NCBI RefSeq assembly: GCF_042477335.2
Contig: NC_091260.1
Span: 47,945,001-48,009,000, forward strand
Direction: 5' to 3'
Source of the DNA: Ovis canadensis
Taxonomy: Eukaryota; Chordata; Mammalia; Artiodactyla; Bovidae
Length of the DNA: 64,000 bases
Part shown: positions 11,906 through 22,900 of the stretch, in pieces
How positions within the stretch are numbered: position 1 is the first letter of the stretch
Layout of the letters: the number at the start of each line of letters is the position of its first letter
Translations under genes and position numbers: made by a program
Notes under the pieces: generated by a model
What the model saw: only the letters and a program-made list of their open reading frames with translations
Told to the model about the DNA's origin: nothing
Databases searched by the model: none

Positions 11906-11963
11906 AAATTAAAAGATGCTTACACCTTCGAAGGAAAGTTATGACCAACCTAAACAGCATATT
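11906..11963 (+). mobile_element. BovB LINE, 5' part of a split copy
   Basis: This short piece encodes the KRxLLxGRKVMTNL block. It continues at 12241 after a BOV-A2 insertion and is the 5'-truncated start of that copy. Confidence 0.85.
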
Positions 11964-12240
11964 TGGAGAAGGCAATGGCACCCCACTCCAGTTGCCTGGA
12001 AAATCCCATGGATGGAGGAGTCTGGTAGGCTGTAGTCCATGGTGTCGGCGAAGAGTCGAACACAACTGAGCGACTTCACTTTCACTTTTCACTTTCACGC
12101 ATTGGAGAAGGAAATGGCAACCCACTCCAGTGTTCTTGCCTGGAGAATCTCAGGGACAGGGGAGCTTGGTGGGCTGCCGTCTATGGGGTCACACAGAGTT
12201 GGACACGACTGAAGCGATTTAGCAGCAGCAGCAGCAGCAG
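11964..12240 (+). mobile_element. BOV-A2 SINE nested in BovB
   Basis: It is a Bov-A dimer with the usual linker and a tail of about seven AGC units. It splits the BovB exactly, and the 10-bp ACAGCATATT, normal BovB sequence, lies on both sides (11954-11963 and 12241-12250). The SINE therefore inserted after the BovB. Confidence 0.95.
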
Positions 12241-12748
12241 ACAGCATATTGAAAAGCAGAGACATTACTTTGTCAACAAAGGTTCATCTAATTAAGGCTA
12301 TGGTTTTTCCAATAGTCATGTATGGATGTGAGAGTTGGACTATAAGGAAAGCTGAGCACCAAAGAATTCATGCTTTTGAACTGTGGTGTTGGAGAAGACT
12401 CTTGAGAGACACTTGGACTGCAAGGAGATCCAACCAGTCCATCCTAAAGGAAATCAGTCCTGCGTGTTCATTGGAAGGACTAATATTGAAGCTGAAGCTC
12501 CAATACTTTGGCCACCTGATGTGAAGAACTGACTCACTGGAAAAGACCTTGATGCTGGGAAAGATTGAAGGCAGGAGGAGAAGGGGATGACAGAGGACGA
12601 GACAGTTGGATGGTATCACTGACTCAATGGACATGAGTTTGGGTAAATAAACTCCAGGAGTTGGTGATGGACAAGGAGGCCTGGTTTGCCGTTGTCCATG
12701 GGGTTACGAAGAGTAGGACACGGCTGATCGACTGAACTGAACTGAAGT
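12241..12748 (+). mobile_element. BovB LINE, 3' part of a split copy
   Basis: After the target duplication the BovB frame resumes at KSRDITLSTKV and runs on through GCESWTIRKAE and [13 protein letters not shown]. The frame hits TGA at 12522-12524, directly after LQYFGHLM, and the element ends with GAACTGAACTGAA. The next codons of the consensus are not translated here. Confidence 0.92.
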
Positions 12749-12844
12749 TTCCGCAATAAGAGGTAAGCAGACAAGATGAGTGGGACAGGAAGATGGTCAC
12801 TGACTCTGCTATCCAGCTCTGGGAAGCCCTGGATGGGAAGCAGA

Positions 12845-12965
12845 GGTGGTGAAGTGGAAGGTTTGGCAGCTAGTAAGTGGAAGAGCTGGGATTTAAATGT
12901 GGGCTATGCAACTGAAGTTTGTTTATTTTTGCAACTTTTGCTCTACCATGCCTTTTCCCAAGAAC
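12845..12965 (+). mobile_element. MIR SINE fragment
   Basis: The core 'GGCAGCTAGTAAGTGGAAGAGCTGGGATTTAAA' type sequence is present; the CAGCTAGTAAGTGG and GAGCTGGGATT blocks are diagnostic. It ends near 'CTACCATGCC'. MIR elements are older than placental mammals, so this marks old sequence. Confidence 0.75.
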
Positions 12966-14730
12966 ACAAATCCTTTTCTACTTTGAAAAGATCTGCTTAA
13001 AAGTTGCAATCTGGAAAGAAAATCAGAATTTTCTGTTAATGGTGATTTAAAACCAGGTGAAAATTCTGGGCACATCTTCAGAACTCAGTAATTGTGAGTA
13101 ATATTTTCTTCACTGGAAATCCATTTCAGCTGTTTAAATATGTTGCCATAGACATATATTTAGTAACTGCTTTCAATGATGAAGGCACAGGGCCCAACAC
13201 TGAGTAATTTAAAGCAGTACTTTTGGAGGAAAAAGATGAGGGAATATATGAGGAGAGTGTAAGAGAAAAAATTTTCATATTCTTTTCTATGAAGATATTA
13301 GATGACATTTAAGATACAAAATAAGGAAAAATTAGTAAAACATAAAAATATGTAGGCAAATATCAGAAAATAAAATTTTAAAAACAAAAAAGTGGAAATT
13401 TAGTACTTCAGGTCAATTGCATAAATTGAAAAATATTAATAAAAAGTTTCATAAATGTATTTATTTGTTAAGAAACAATATTTTAATCTTATTTGTTTAA
13501 AAACCTTTTAAAAAATGTGATTTCATAAAAAATATTCTATTTCCCTTGAAGAAGACAATGTTTTAATCTAGGAAGTAACTAAAATATGTTTATGCTATAA
13601 ATTTTCCTTAAGAAAATTTCTTAGAAAAAAATTAAAATGTTTAATTTCTGCTTACATCTGATTTGTGAATAACTAGATGTAATACAATGATACAATATTA
13701 TTACTCAAATCCTAAATTGTCTGAGCTGAACTATATGTCTGAGATCTGAAATATATGGGATTGTAGCTCTGATAAATAACTGTTCGTTAAGGGGATTAAA
13801 TATACTGTTGGAGACATTTTTATAAAAATGTTTATTTATTTGGCTTAATTCCAGAGGAAATATGCACAGTTCACTACTGCCCTCTGCTGCATGGAAGGGC
13901 CAGGGAAAAAGAACTATCACAGAAAATACAGTATCTGAACTGGATAACCTACACCAGCCATTCTTTCCTGTGAAATATGCTGACCAATACTGACTGCAAA
14001 ATGAGCCCTTGGATTAGATTCCTAGTAGTTCCTATCCAGAACCACTTAAAGAGAGATGATAATTTTAAAAAATTTAGACAAGATCTTCATGAAGCAGCTA
14101 CTATTTCAGAGGGAAGGTCTAGGAGAAATTTATCTCATTATTAATAGGTCAGTATAGTTTGTCTTAGATGGTTAGTGTCTTACTGTGGAAAGAAGTTGAT
14201 AACACATCATTCAAATGCTCAGTCAATGATAATTGTATTGTTGAAAAAAGAAGTAAATCAATTGTTTTTAGAGGCTATGAAGTTCTTTTTGTTATATATA
14301 GAAAGCTTCTATTTATGAGAGGGTGAAACTATGCCCTTCTTATTAACAGGTGGTTTATTATAATACAAGCAAATCTTAAACCTCCTTCCCCCAAAGATAA
14401 AAACATTTATTCACAAACAAGAAGTCACTCAGTCTAGTCATGCAAGCTGGGAGAACCCCCGTTCTGTTCTTATATACTCACACAAGAAAATTGAAACACT
14501 AGTCTTTCTGCAGAACTATCCAGTCTTCTAGTTAGTTCACAAAACAATTTATCTGTTAAATGAGGGGGGTCAGCGGTAATGCGGGGAAAATCACAATCAG
14601 CCATTAAAGACAAGATAACATACCGTCAAAAAAGACACAAGTATCTTTTAAATTGTCAGGATAATATTAATGCTTAATAAAAGTAAAAATGACTCCTGAA
14701 TATCACCACATGATTCATTTCCAATTCATA
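12966..14730. other. Unclassified AT-rich sequence
   Basis: No repeat family, RNA gene or coding frame above chance can be recognised. Stops are dense in all frames. Confidence 0.5.
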
Positions 14731-14939
14731 TGACTGCTTAGTCGTGTCCAACTCTTTTGTGATCCCATGGATTGTAGCTCACCACGTTCCTTTGTCCATG
14801 GGATTTTCCAGGCAAGAATACTGGAATGGGTTGCCATATCCTCCTCCAGAGGATCTTCCCAATGCAGGGTTTTTAACTCACATCTGTGTCTCCTGAATTG
14901 ACAGGAGGATTCTTTACCATTGAGCCACCTGGGAAGCCC
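14731..14939 (-). mobile_element. Bov-tA SINE
   Basis: Read in reverse it has a tRNA-like head (GGGCTTCCCAGGTGGCTCAA), a Bov-A body and a tail. An extra or altered stretch near 14,870-14,900 disturbs the B-box region. It is diverged but nearly full length. Confidence 0.88.
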
Positions 14940-15650
14940 TTCCGGTTCTCATGTATACCCAAAATGTGCTTTGCAACATCTATATTATACTCCTCAATAC
15001 TGTTTTGGTGATGCTCTGACCTACAGAATGGTTTTGTATTAGCTTGTATTCCCACACTGGTTGGGACTATTCTGTTATCCTTGGGTCTCTGTGAGAAAGA
15101 GTTAGTTTTAAGCTGCTTTTGATAGAAAGATCCATCTACCTTGTGTGTCAGATAAGACAAATTCCTCTGTGACAGTAATAGAGGATTGGACAAATTGGAG
15201 CTTTGGGATCACCATTCCACACACCCTGGATTCTTATATTTTCTTCCTGCAAGGTGATTGTCCAAAGTGGTTGAGATTTTAGAATATATTACTGTTTTGT
15301 CTCTTCTTTCTAATAATTATTTTGTATTTGACAAATATTGTTTTAAACTTGTTCTCACAACAGCATTTCATCAATGCTGAGACTGTGAAGGATCTTCTAA
15401 AATCTAGAGCAACTAACATTTATTCCTTCCCCCTCAAAAAAAGAATTGACAATTAACAAGTGGTTGAACTGATCAGTTCTCAAACGCTGCCAAAGATAAT
15501 GAATTAACCAACATATAATGGGAGAGATTATAAAGGAGGTAGGGGACATTGTGAAGAACAATGGGAAATTTGAAATAGTCTTGCAAGTTAAAATCACAGG
15601 TAAAGAACAATTACTAAATAAAAACATCAAAAAACAATCTACCTAAGTTT
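14940..15650. other. Unclassified sequence
   Basis: No feature is recognised. Short frames on the minus strand show no domain signals. Confidence 0.5.
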
Positions 15651-15663
15651 ACTAATATCAAAG
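15651..15663 (+). repeat. Target-site duplication, left copy (SINE array)
   Basis: ACTAATATCAAAG recurs as ACTAGTATCAAAG at 16103-16115, with one difference in 13. Confidence 0.8.
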
Positions 15664-16102
15664 TGAAAGTGAAAGTCGCTCAGTAGTGTTCAACTCTTTG
15701 GGACCTCATGGACTATCGAGTCCATAGAATCCTCCAGACGAGACTACTGGAGTGGGTAGTCTTTCCCTTCTCCAGGGGATCTTCCCAACCCAGGGATCAA
15801 GCCCAGGTCTCCCACATTGCAAGAAGATTCTTTACCAGCTGAGTCACTAGGGAAGCCCAAGAATACTGGAGTGGGGAGCCTATCCCTTCTCCAGTGGAAC
15901 TTCCTGACCCAGGAATAGAACCAGGGTCTGCTGCATTGCAGGCAGATTCTTTACCGACTGGGCTACCAGGGAAGCCCAAGAGAAAGTCTCCCAGTTCTGT
16001 CCAACTCTGCTACCCCATGGACTGTCACCTGCCGGGCTCCTCTGTCCATGGGATTCTCCAGGCAATAATACTGGAGTGGGTGGCCATTCCCTTCTCCAGG
16101 GG
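15664..16102 (-). mobile_element. Compound array of three Bov-tA pieces
   Basis: In reverse orientation the array holds three pieces. The first, 16102-15978, is a body and tail without tRNA head. The second, 15977-15859, is a head with half a body. The third, 15858-15664, is a complete Bov-tA. The whole array is bounded by one target duplication of 13 bp, and none of the inner joints shows its own. This suggests one insertion of a chimeric or multimeric RNA, or unequal exchange after one insertion. Confidence 0.85.
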
Positions 16103-16115
16103 ACTAGTATCAAAG
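16103..16115 (+). repeat. Target-site duplication, right copy (SINE array)
   Basis: ACTAGTATCAAAG matches the left flank of the array with one mismatch. Confidence 0.8.
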
Positions 16116-16901
16116 ATGAAACAAAATCAGAGTGATGGAGTTGATCAATGAAAATTTGCAGCAGATGAGTTTTAAATCTGCTCTTGAAGGAAGATATCTG
16201 ATTAAATTATTAAAATCATATTTAAAAGGGCAATTCTTCATGTTTTAGATGAAGAAATTCTCCAAGGAGTGCAGGGTAACACAGATAAGGCATGAAGATG
16301 AAAACTACAGTGTAAAGAGAATCTAATGAATTGCAGATGGCTGGCCTAAGCCTTTGTAACATAATTTTGATGTTGGCAACACAAGTAATCTATGCAGTAA
16401 CTCCATGCCCTAACTCCAGCAAGAGGTGTTAAACTCCCCTTTCAAGATGAAAAATGTTTAGAATGATTTAGTTATACAGAACTAAATGCATTAAAATTAT
16501 ATTTTGGCATAAACTTAGATTTTAAATAAAAATTAAAATTTAAGTAATGAAAAATGAATGGAGCATAATAATTTATGGAAGCAATTGTTAGAGAAAAGGC
16601 AAGGACTACTGCCATGATTAATAATGTGACTAATGAGATTATTTCCTTGCCAGGCAAAGGAACACAGACCAAAAAAGAAATTTCCTAGGAGATGATTTTT
16701 TCCTAGTGGGAAAAATCAAGGGGTTTTAATGTGCTAGAAAGGTAAGGTTCATTATACTTATGTTAACTAAGGGTTGAAAATCACTTTCTGGATAGGATGG
16801 AATAGGTTACTAAGTCTGTGCTTAATTGGTTAAAACAAAACCTATTGTCCCTTGTTCAGGAAAGAATCTTGATCTGATAGCTCTCCAAGTTCTTTGTCAT
16901 T
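16116..16901. other. Unclassified sequence
   Basis: AT-rich, with no recognised repeat or gene. Confidence 0.5.
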
Positions 16902-17040
16902 GGGACTTCTTTGGTGGTCCAGTGGCTAAGACTCTGCACTCCCAAAGCAGAGAGCCTGGGTTTGATTCCTGTTCTGAAACTAGAGCCGATGTCCCTGCAA
17001 TTAAGAGTTTGCATTCCTCAATGAAGATCTTGCATTCCTT
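16902..17040 (+). mobile_element. CHR-2-type SINE (tRNA-derived)
   Basis: The head GGGACTTCTTTGGTGGTCCA is a tRNA-like A-box region, followed by a B-box-like GGGTTTGATTCCTG. The body then has the repeated 'AACTAAGA.TTTGCATTCC' style units typical of CHR SINEs. This family is shared by ruminants, hippos and whales, so it predates the Bov-tA copies. Confidence 0.8.
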
Positions 17041-17770
17041 TTGGCAAGTGCTGCTTTAAGTAGAAAGAGCTCCTTTTACACAATGTGCAGGTTATCTACA
17101 TTGGATTTATCTGTGATTAAATTTCTCTAGTATGTCTTCATCCTCCCATCCTCCAGACATCACAACCCCCTCAAAAAAATAAATGTTGGCAAAACACAGG
17201 TCACATCAGGTACAGCTTCTGATAATAGACATGAATAATTTCCCTAACTATAAGGCTCATTGCTTTAACATTTCTGTACCTTGAATAAATAACAGAATAG
17301 TGTGGGATAATAATGCTTTCCATTCACTGGAAATGGTTCACTTATGTTCATCTGGAATAACTCAATCCATCTGCTCTCAGACAATTTATTAGATTTACCA
17401 AACCATGAAGTTAAATTTCGATGCTTGGAAGAGGAACTGTATGAGGCAACATGAGTTTACAATAATATGCAATTCCATATCTTTTTCCTTTGACCGGAAT
17501 AAATTGGCCAATTTCACTAACAATTTAACACTGCTTAACGCTAACGCTTAAAATGTAGCAGAGTGTGTCCTTTACTTCAGAGTAAGCTGGAAATGTGATC
17601 TGTAATTAAAGCACAATGATTCAACTTCTCAGGAAAGATGCTAATGATTGGCCTCTTAAAGACAGTTGCACGCCTTTGTGAGGTTTGCCAAGTAGCGTTT
17701 TGAAATGTAACTCTTCATATAGGTGGCAACTGTGGTAAAGAACACACCTGTAAATGTAAGAGAGGTAAGA
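17041..17770. other. Unclassified sequence, possible conserved non-coding stretch
   Basis: No repeat is recognised. Between about 17,480 and 17,740 the sequence is less AT-skewed and holds TAATTA and TAATGATT homeobox-type words. This is weak evidence only. Confidence 0.35.
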
Positions 17771-18810
17771 GTTGTTGCTGTTCAGTCCCTCAGTGGTGTC
17801 TGACTCTTTTCAACCCCATGGACTGCAGCACACCAGGTTTCCCTGTCCTCCACTCTCTCCAGGAGTTTGTTCAAGTTCATGTCCATTGAATTGGTGATAC
17901 TGTCTGACTGTCTCATCCTCTGCCATCCTCTCCTCCTTTTGTATTCAATCTTTCCCAGCATCAGGGTCTTTTCTGATGAGTCAGCATTTCACATCAGGTG
18001 GCCAAAGGATTGGAGCTTCAGCATCAACATCAGTATTTTCAATGAATATTCAAGATTGATTTCCTTTAGAACTGACAGGCTGATCTCCTTGCAGTCCAAG
18101 GGATACTCAAGAGTCTTCTCTAACACCACAGTTCAAAAGCATCCAACTCTCACATCCATACATGACTACTGGAAAAACCATAGCTTTGAATAGACAAATC
18201 TTTATTGGCAAAGTGATGTCTCTGCTTTTTAATACAGTGTCTAGGTTTGTCATAGTTTTTCTTCCAGGGAACAGGGGTCTTTTAATTTCATAGCTACAGT
18301 CACCATCTGCAGTCATTCTGGAGCCCAAGAAAATAAAGTCTCTTACATTTTTACATTCTTCCCTATCTTTTGGCCCTAAAGTGATGGGACCAATGCCATG
18401 CTCTTCATTTGTTTGAATGTTGAGCTTTAAACCAGCTTTTTCACTCTCTTCTTCCACCTTCATCAAGAGGCTCTTTAGTTCCTCTTCACTTTCTGCCATT
18501 AGGGTAGTGTCATATGCATATCTGAGGTTATTGATTTTTCTCCAGGCAGTCTCAATTCCAGCTTAAGCTTCATCCAGCCTGGCATTTCCCATGATGTACT
18601 CTCCATATAAGTTAAATAAGCAAGGTGACAATATACAGCCTTGACATACTCCTTTCCCAATTTTGAACCAGTCTGTCATCCCATGTAAGGTTCTGTTGGT
18701 TCTTGACCTGCAGGTTTTCTCGGGAGGTAGGTAAGGTGGTCTTCCCAGTTCTTTAAGAATTTTCCACAGTTTGTTGTGATGCACGTGTTCAAAGGCTTTA
18801 GCATAGTCAA
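17771..18810 (-). mobile_element. BovB LINE, 3' third (older copy)
   Basis: Starting from a degraded tail it reads backwards through LQYFGHLM-type sequence (TGA at 17989-17991), GCESW, GDCSYEIKR and a YA(Y/D)DTTLM region. It continues to GVCQGCILSP and the KAFEHV segment. The YADD box is changed to YAYD near 18,510, and divergence is high. The copy is cut off at a Bov-tA fragment at its right end. Confidence 0.9.
18107..18499 (-). pseudogene. BovB ORF remnant after the YADD box (130 codons)
   Basis: The frame starts at MAESEEELKSLLMKVEEESE, just downstream of the RT catalytic box. It continues through the thumb-like region (PITLGPKDRE, DFIFLGSRMTADGDCSYEIKR) to VMYGCESW. It lacks all RT catalytic residues and ends at a stop, so it is only a remnant of the decayed copy around it. 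Confidence 0.85.
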
Positions 18811-18988
18811 TGCAGGAGAGGTGAGAGACATCAGTTCAATCCCTGGGTAGGGAAGATCCCATGGGGGAAGGAAAAGCAGCACACTCAGTATTCTTGCCTG
18901 TAGAATCCCATGGACAGAGGAGCCTGGCAGGCTGCAGTCCACAAGGTTTCACAGTCAGATATGACTGAAGCCATCTAGTACACATGCA
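18811..18988 (+). mobile_element. Bov-tA SINE, partial head
   Basis: The sequence begins within the tRNA-like head (TGCAGGAGAGG...TTCAATCCCTGG) and carries the Bov-A body and a tail that ends near 'ACACATGCATA'. It abuts the 5' end of the BovB copy. Confidence 0.85.
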
Positions 18989-19056
18989 TATATACCCTAT
19001 TTTAATTTAGAAACTCACTAATTGTATATCAATACCCAATACCAAATGGAAATGTT

Positions 19057-19252
19057 AAAGTGAAGTTGCTCAGTTGTGTCCGACTCTTTGCAACCCCATG
19101 GACTATAGTCCACCAGGCTCCTCCGTCCATGGGATTCTCCAGGCAAGAATAGTGGAGTGGGTTGCCATTTCCTTCTCCAGGGAATCTTCCTGACCCAGGG
19201 ATCGAACCCAGGTCTCCCTCATTGCAGGCGGAAGCTTTAACCTCTGAGCCGA
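19057..19252 (-). mobile_element. Bov-tA SINE
   Basis: Nearly full length in reverse. The B-box equivalent GGATCGAACCCAGG is well preserved and the extreme end of the head is altered. A short AAATGGAA word occurs on both sides and may be the target duplication. Confidence 0.9.
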
Positions 19253-19319
19253 AATGGAAGGGATATGGTAAATGCAAGCCCATCCACTAATATTCTGTAT
19301 TTAATAAAGTTGTCTTCAT

Positions 19320-19356
19320 TTGTGACCACAGATTGGCTATAACTGTGGAGCCTTAG
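19320..19356 (+). mobile_element. MIR SINE, first piece of a split copy
   Basis: The 'GGCTATAACTGTGGAGCCTTAG' region corresponds to the MIR 'CTAGCTGTGTGACCTTGG' segment. It resumes at 19431 with the same words, and the insertion between them is a truncated Bov-A. Confidence 0.65.
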
Positions 19357-19430
19357 TGTTCTTGTCTGGAGAATCTCATGGGCAGAGGAGCCTGATAGGC
19401 TACAGGCTGAAGCGACTTAGCACGCACGCA
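19357..19430 (+). mobile_element. Bov-A SINE, 74-bp truncated insertion
   Basis: The sequence matches TTCTTG.CTGGAGAATC through to GAAGCGACTTAGCACGCACGCA. Its flanks are TGTGGAGCCTTAG (19344-19356) and TGTGGAACCTTAG (19431-19443), a 13-bp duplication with one change. It is one of the shortest real insertions in the window. Confidence 0.85.
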
Positions 19431-19502
19431 TGTGGAACCTTAGACAAGTTACAGGAATGTTATGTGCCTTCATTTCTTTATTAGTAAAGTAGAGGTAATA
19501 AT
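19431..19502 (+). mobile_element. MIR SINE, second piece
   Basis: The 'CCTTAGACAAGTTAC...TGCCTTCATTTCTTTATTAGTAAA' segment matches the MIR run from 'ACCTTGGGCAAGTTACTTAACC' to 'CTGTAAAATG'. It breaks at the BOV-A2 and continues at 19788. Confidence 0.75.
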
Positions 19503-19787
19503 CTGAGAAGGCAATGGCAACTCACTCCAGTACTCTTGCCTGGAAAATCCCATGAACAGAGGAGCCTGGTGGGCTGCGGTCCATGGCGTTGCTAAGAGTC
19601 GGACACGACTGAGTGACTTCCCTTTCACTTTTCACTTTCATGCATTGGAGAAGGAAATGGCAACCCACTCCAGTACTCTTGCCTGGAGAATCCCAGGGAT
19701 AGGGGAGCCTGGTGGGCTGCCCTCAGTGGGGTCGCACAGAGTCAGACACGACTGAAGCAACTTAGCAGCAGCAGCAGTAGCAGCAGC
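19503..19787 (+). mobile_element. BOV-A2 SINE nested in MIR
   Basis: It is a full Bov-A dimer with linker and an AGC/AGT tail. The 12-bp AGAGGTAATAAT flanks it exactly at 19491-19502 and 19788-19799. It inserted into the MIR, so it is younger than that element. Confidence 0.95.
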
Positions 19788-19905
19788 AGAGGTAATAATA
19801 GCGTTTGCAGGATTCCTGTAAGACTGAATAAGATAACATATGTAAAATGCATGGAACAGAATCTGAAACATGCTGAGTACAAAATATGTTAGCTCTTGAT
19901 AGTAT
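19788..19905 (+). mobile_element. MIR SINE, third piece
   Basis: The sequence AGGTAATAATAGCG...GACTGAATAAGATAACATATGTAAAATGC reads as the MIR 3' half ('GATAATAATAG...ATTAAATGAGATAATATATGTAAAGC'), closing with 'ATGTTAGCTCTTGAT'. Confidence 0.8.
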
Positions 19906-19918
19906 TGATGTCAAAACT

Positions 19919-19997
19919 GAGTTGGCCAAAAAGTTTGTTCAGGTTTTTCCATAAAATGGTATGGAAGAAAACTTGAACACTTTTTAAACCAACCCAT
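19919..19997. mobile_element. Mariner-type MITE hairpin, miR-2284/2285-like
   Basis: This is an imperfect palindrome of about 78 bases. The left arm GTTGGCCAAAAAGTTTGTTC and following GGTTTTTCC pair with the right arm GGAAGAAAACTTGAACACTT and following TTTAAACCAAC. A short AT-rich loop lies between them. The end sequence GTTGGCCAAAAAG is typical of small mariner-derived elements in ruminants. From memory, the large bovine miR-2284/2285 families have this same AAAAGTT-GTT-GGTTTTT core. Whether it is transcribed cannot be seen. Confidence 0.7.
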
Positions 19998-22900
19998 TAC
20001 TTTGGTGACATCCCATTATTCTTTGTCATGCTATCATGAAACCATGCTATCAACTCACCAGGTCAAGAACTGAGCATAATAATTCTCACAAACATAGCAT
20101 TTTATTTTAATAGATTAAGAATAGTAAAAAAAAAAAAAAAACAATAGTTAATTTAACTTATGCATTAGAAAATCTGAGATAAAAGCAATTTAGGGTATTA
20201 ATTACTTTTCTTAGATGGGGTAAAGAGCTAGAAATAAAAGAATTCCCTGGTTTGATACATCCAGATCATTGACTATGTGGGTTTTCAAAGGAATTATGAT
20301 AGAATTATGGGTAATACTTGTTTTGCAGGATGTTTTCTTTGATCTTCAAATTTTTCTAAGCCAAACAAGCATTACTTTTTAGCTCCAGGAAAAAACCAAA
20401 ACAGTATTTTTTTAAAGAAAGAAACTAAAGAAAATATTAATTTATAATGACTTCACTCATTGAAAACAAAATTTTGTGACTTTAGTAAATAAACTTTAGC
20501 TATCTAAAAGATTTAAAACCCACAATTCATAATCTGATGATATGCATGAAAAGTTGCTAAAATGACTTGAAACAAAATGCCAATTTATTGTCTATGAAAA
20601 ACTTATTCAAGACTTTTCTTGAGTAAAATTGGAGACATTGCCTCCACCAATACATCCACAACAAAGTAAATACAATGTAGGGATATTAGCATTAATACTC
20701 ACTAGTAGGCAAATCTTGAGTTCCAAATTCCTATTTGCCTATGGAGAGCACTTCAGAGTCTGTTTTCAAGGACTCTCAAGGATGCTCACAAGCTTTTTCT
20801 CGTCACTTCTGGCCTTTTGCCTCTTTCTGCTGCTGGTGCTTTTCACCAACCTGATAGACATCTTTACTAAGGTACCACCTTAGAGCTGAAACCCTACTCC
20901 TGACCCATTACTGTATCACTGTTCTTCCTGTGGATGCTCAATCTAGGGAAATTTCCCATAGCAAAGGTTCATGCTTTAAAATCTGCTCGCAGTTAATGAT
21001 AGAGCTCTTTCCACTCATCACATGAGAACGTGGCCAGGCAGTGTCACATGGCCCAAGGCAACCATTGAGAGGGTAGCTTCATACAGTCACCACTTCCCAT
21101 GACCTTGAGTGTCACCACTGCGACTGCCATCTCTTCCTTGAGGATTCCTGTGAATTTGCCCAGGCTCAGCATTATATGTGGTGGAGTTAATATGTATTTC
21201 CCATTTGTCTACTGTGTTCCTATCTTTTGTTTAGTCAGGGAATATTCCACAGTAATGGTGCATTAGTCCTAGAATATTGTAGTTTTTTCTGTGCTCACAC
21301 AGTTACTCATCAGTCCCTGGTCATACAGATACACTCACAGTCTCCAAATGGAATAAGTTACAAAATCAGTCATGTCCTTTGACCAACAGGACTTTTTGCC
21401 ACATGTGAACTCATAATTCCAGACTCTTTTTTCCATTTGGGACCCTGTTGTTCTTTTCTGTTGTCTGGGCACTGTTGAAACCACTCAGATTGATCAGATA
21501 TGTTTGCAACACCATTTCTTAGTATATTAACATGGATTCCAACCTTTTCCTTCCACCCCAGGAAGTCAAACTCTTGGTAAATTAGTAGATTCATATAGAG
21601 ATCTATCATCTCTTATCAAACAGAATAGTATAAACCCTTGTCTCCCCAACCTGAATTCCAGATAAGAATACTTTCAGCATGTATTCTCTTTCCAGAAATT
21701 AAGTTGGGAACTCTGGGGTTTTTGTTGTCATTTTTGTTTGCTTTTCTTTTTACCAAATTTCAACTTGTCATGTCCCAAATAAACAAAAGTGTTAAAATTT
21801 ATAGACCAAAGAGTAGTTAGTCAGGTGTACAAGCATGATCTTTTAAAGTTCTCAGATAAAAGTCATCAACTTTTTTTCTGACTTTTTGCTTGTCATATCA
21901 TTATTTGCATAGGTAGTAAGAGATAGTCTATATATTTTATATCTTTTTTGATTAAAAATAAATCCTTATAAGTACTGAAGCAGTATGAGACTATTTAAGG
22001 TAAAAGTGTAAGAAAAAGAGAGCTAGAAAAAGCACAGAAAAGTCAAGGAGGAGTTGTGCTAAAGTCCTAAAAATGGTTATGTTGGAAATGTTATTGGAGA
22101 AAATTTCTACCCTTTGTTTGATTGCAGAATGGCGTGGTTGAGGCTGAATTTCACTTCTATTAGTAATATGAGAAAAATGTAACAAAAAAACACAGTAATG
22201 TATGTACACCTTTAGGGTACACATTTTTACTCTTTGAATGGCACTGTGTTTGTAATGAATAACTTCTCTAGATACTGAAGTAATAGAAATAGAAATAACA
22301 TCAATTTCTTTTGCCACAGATTATTTGCAGTTTAAACATTCTGCTATTCACTGATGTAATATTACTGTGATCTAGTTTTTCCATTCTTTAATTTTGGCCT
22401 CAAACAATCTGATCAAATGAAGTTCAGTTACTTTCTTATCAGAACTGGAAGTTGTCTGTTTTATGAGTGGAAAAGGAACCCATTTACTATAAATTCAAAA
22501 CCTACTTCTATTCTGTGTAAGACATAGTCGAATAATAGGATACACTGTCTTAGATAAGCCATTTGATTTATGTGGAAAACAAGAAACTCCACCCAGTATT
22601 CAAAGATTTCAAGCCTGCTGTCTTTAAAGTAGATTTATAGTTTCGTATTCGTCACTATTCATTCAAATTTTCTCTCACATGTTGGCTTGCTCGCTTTCTC
22701 TTATGTTGATATATTTTCTGATGAAAAAGTAGCTATAGAGGTCAGGTTGTGAAAAATATCCCATTTACGGTGTAAGTAGTAAGATACAGTTTCTTGCTTT
22801 GTCTTTTGATAGAGTCAATATTCCATTAATTTCTTTGAAAGCTGGAACTGATAAAGTCAGTTGTACAGCTTCTAGAGATTACAGTGATCTATTTCTCTTT

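Noticed and set aside
20629..20883. An 84-codon frame with a hydrophobic C-terminal segment as a membrane protein gene
   Set aside because: No domain, splice-site support or coding-like pattern is visible. In AT-rich DNA a frame of this length occurs by chance.
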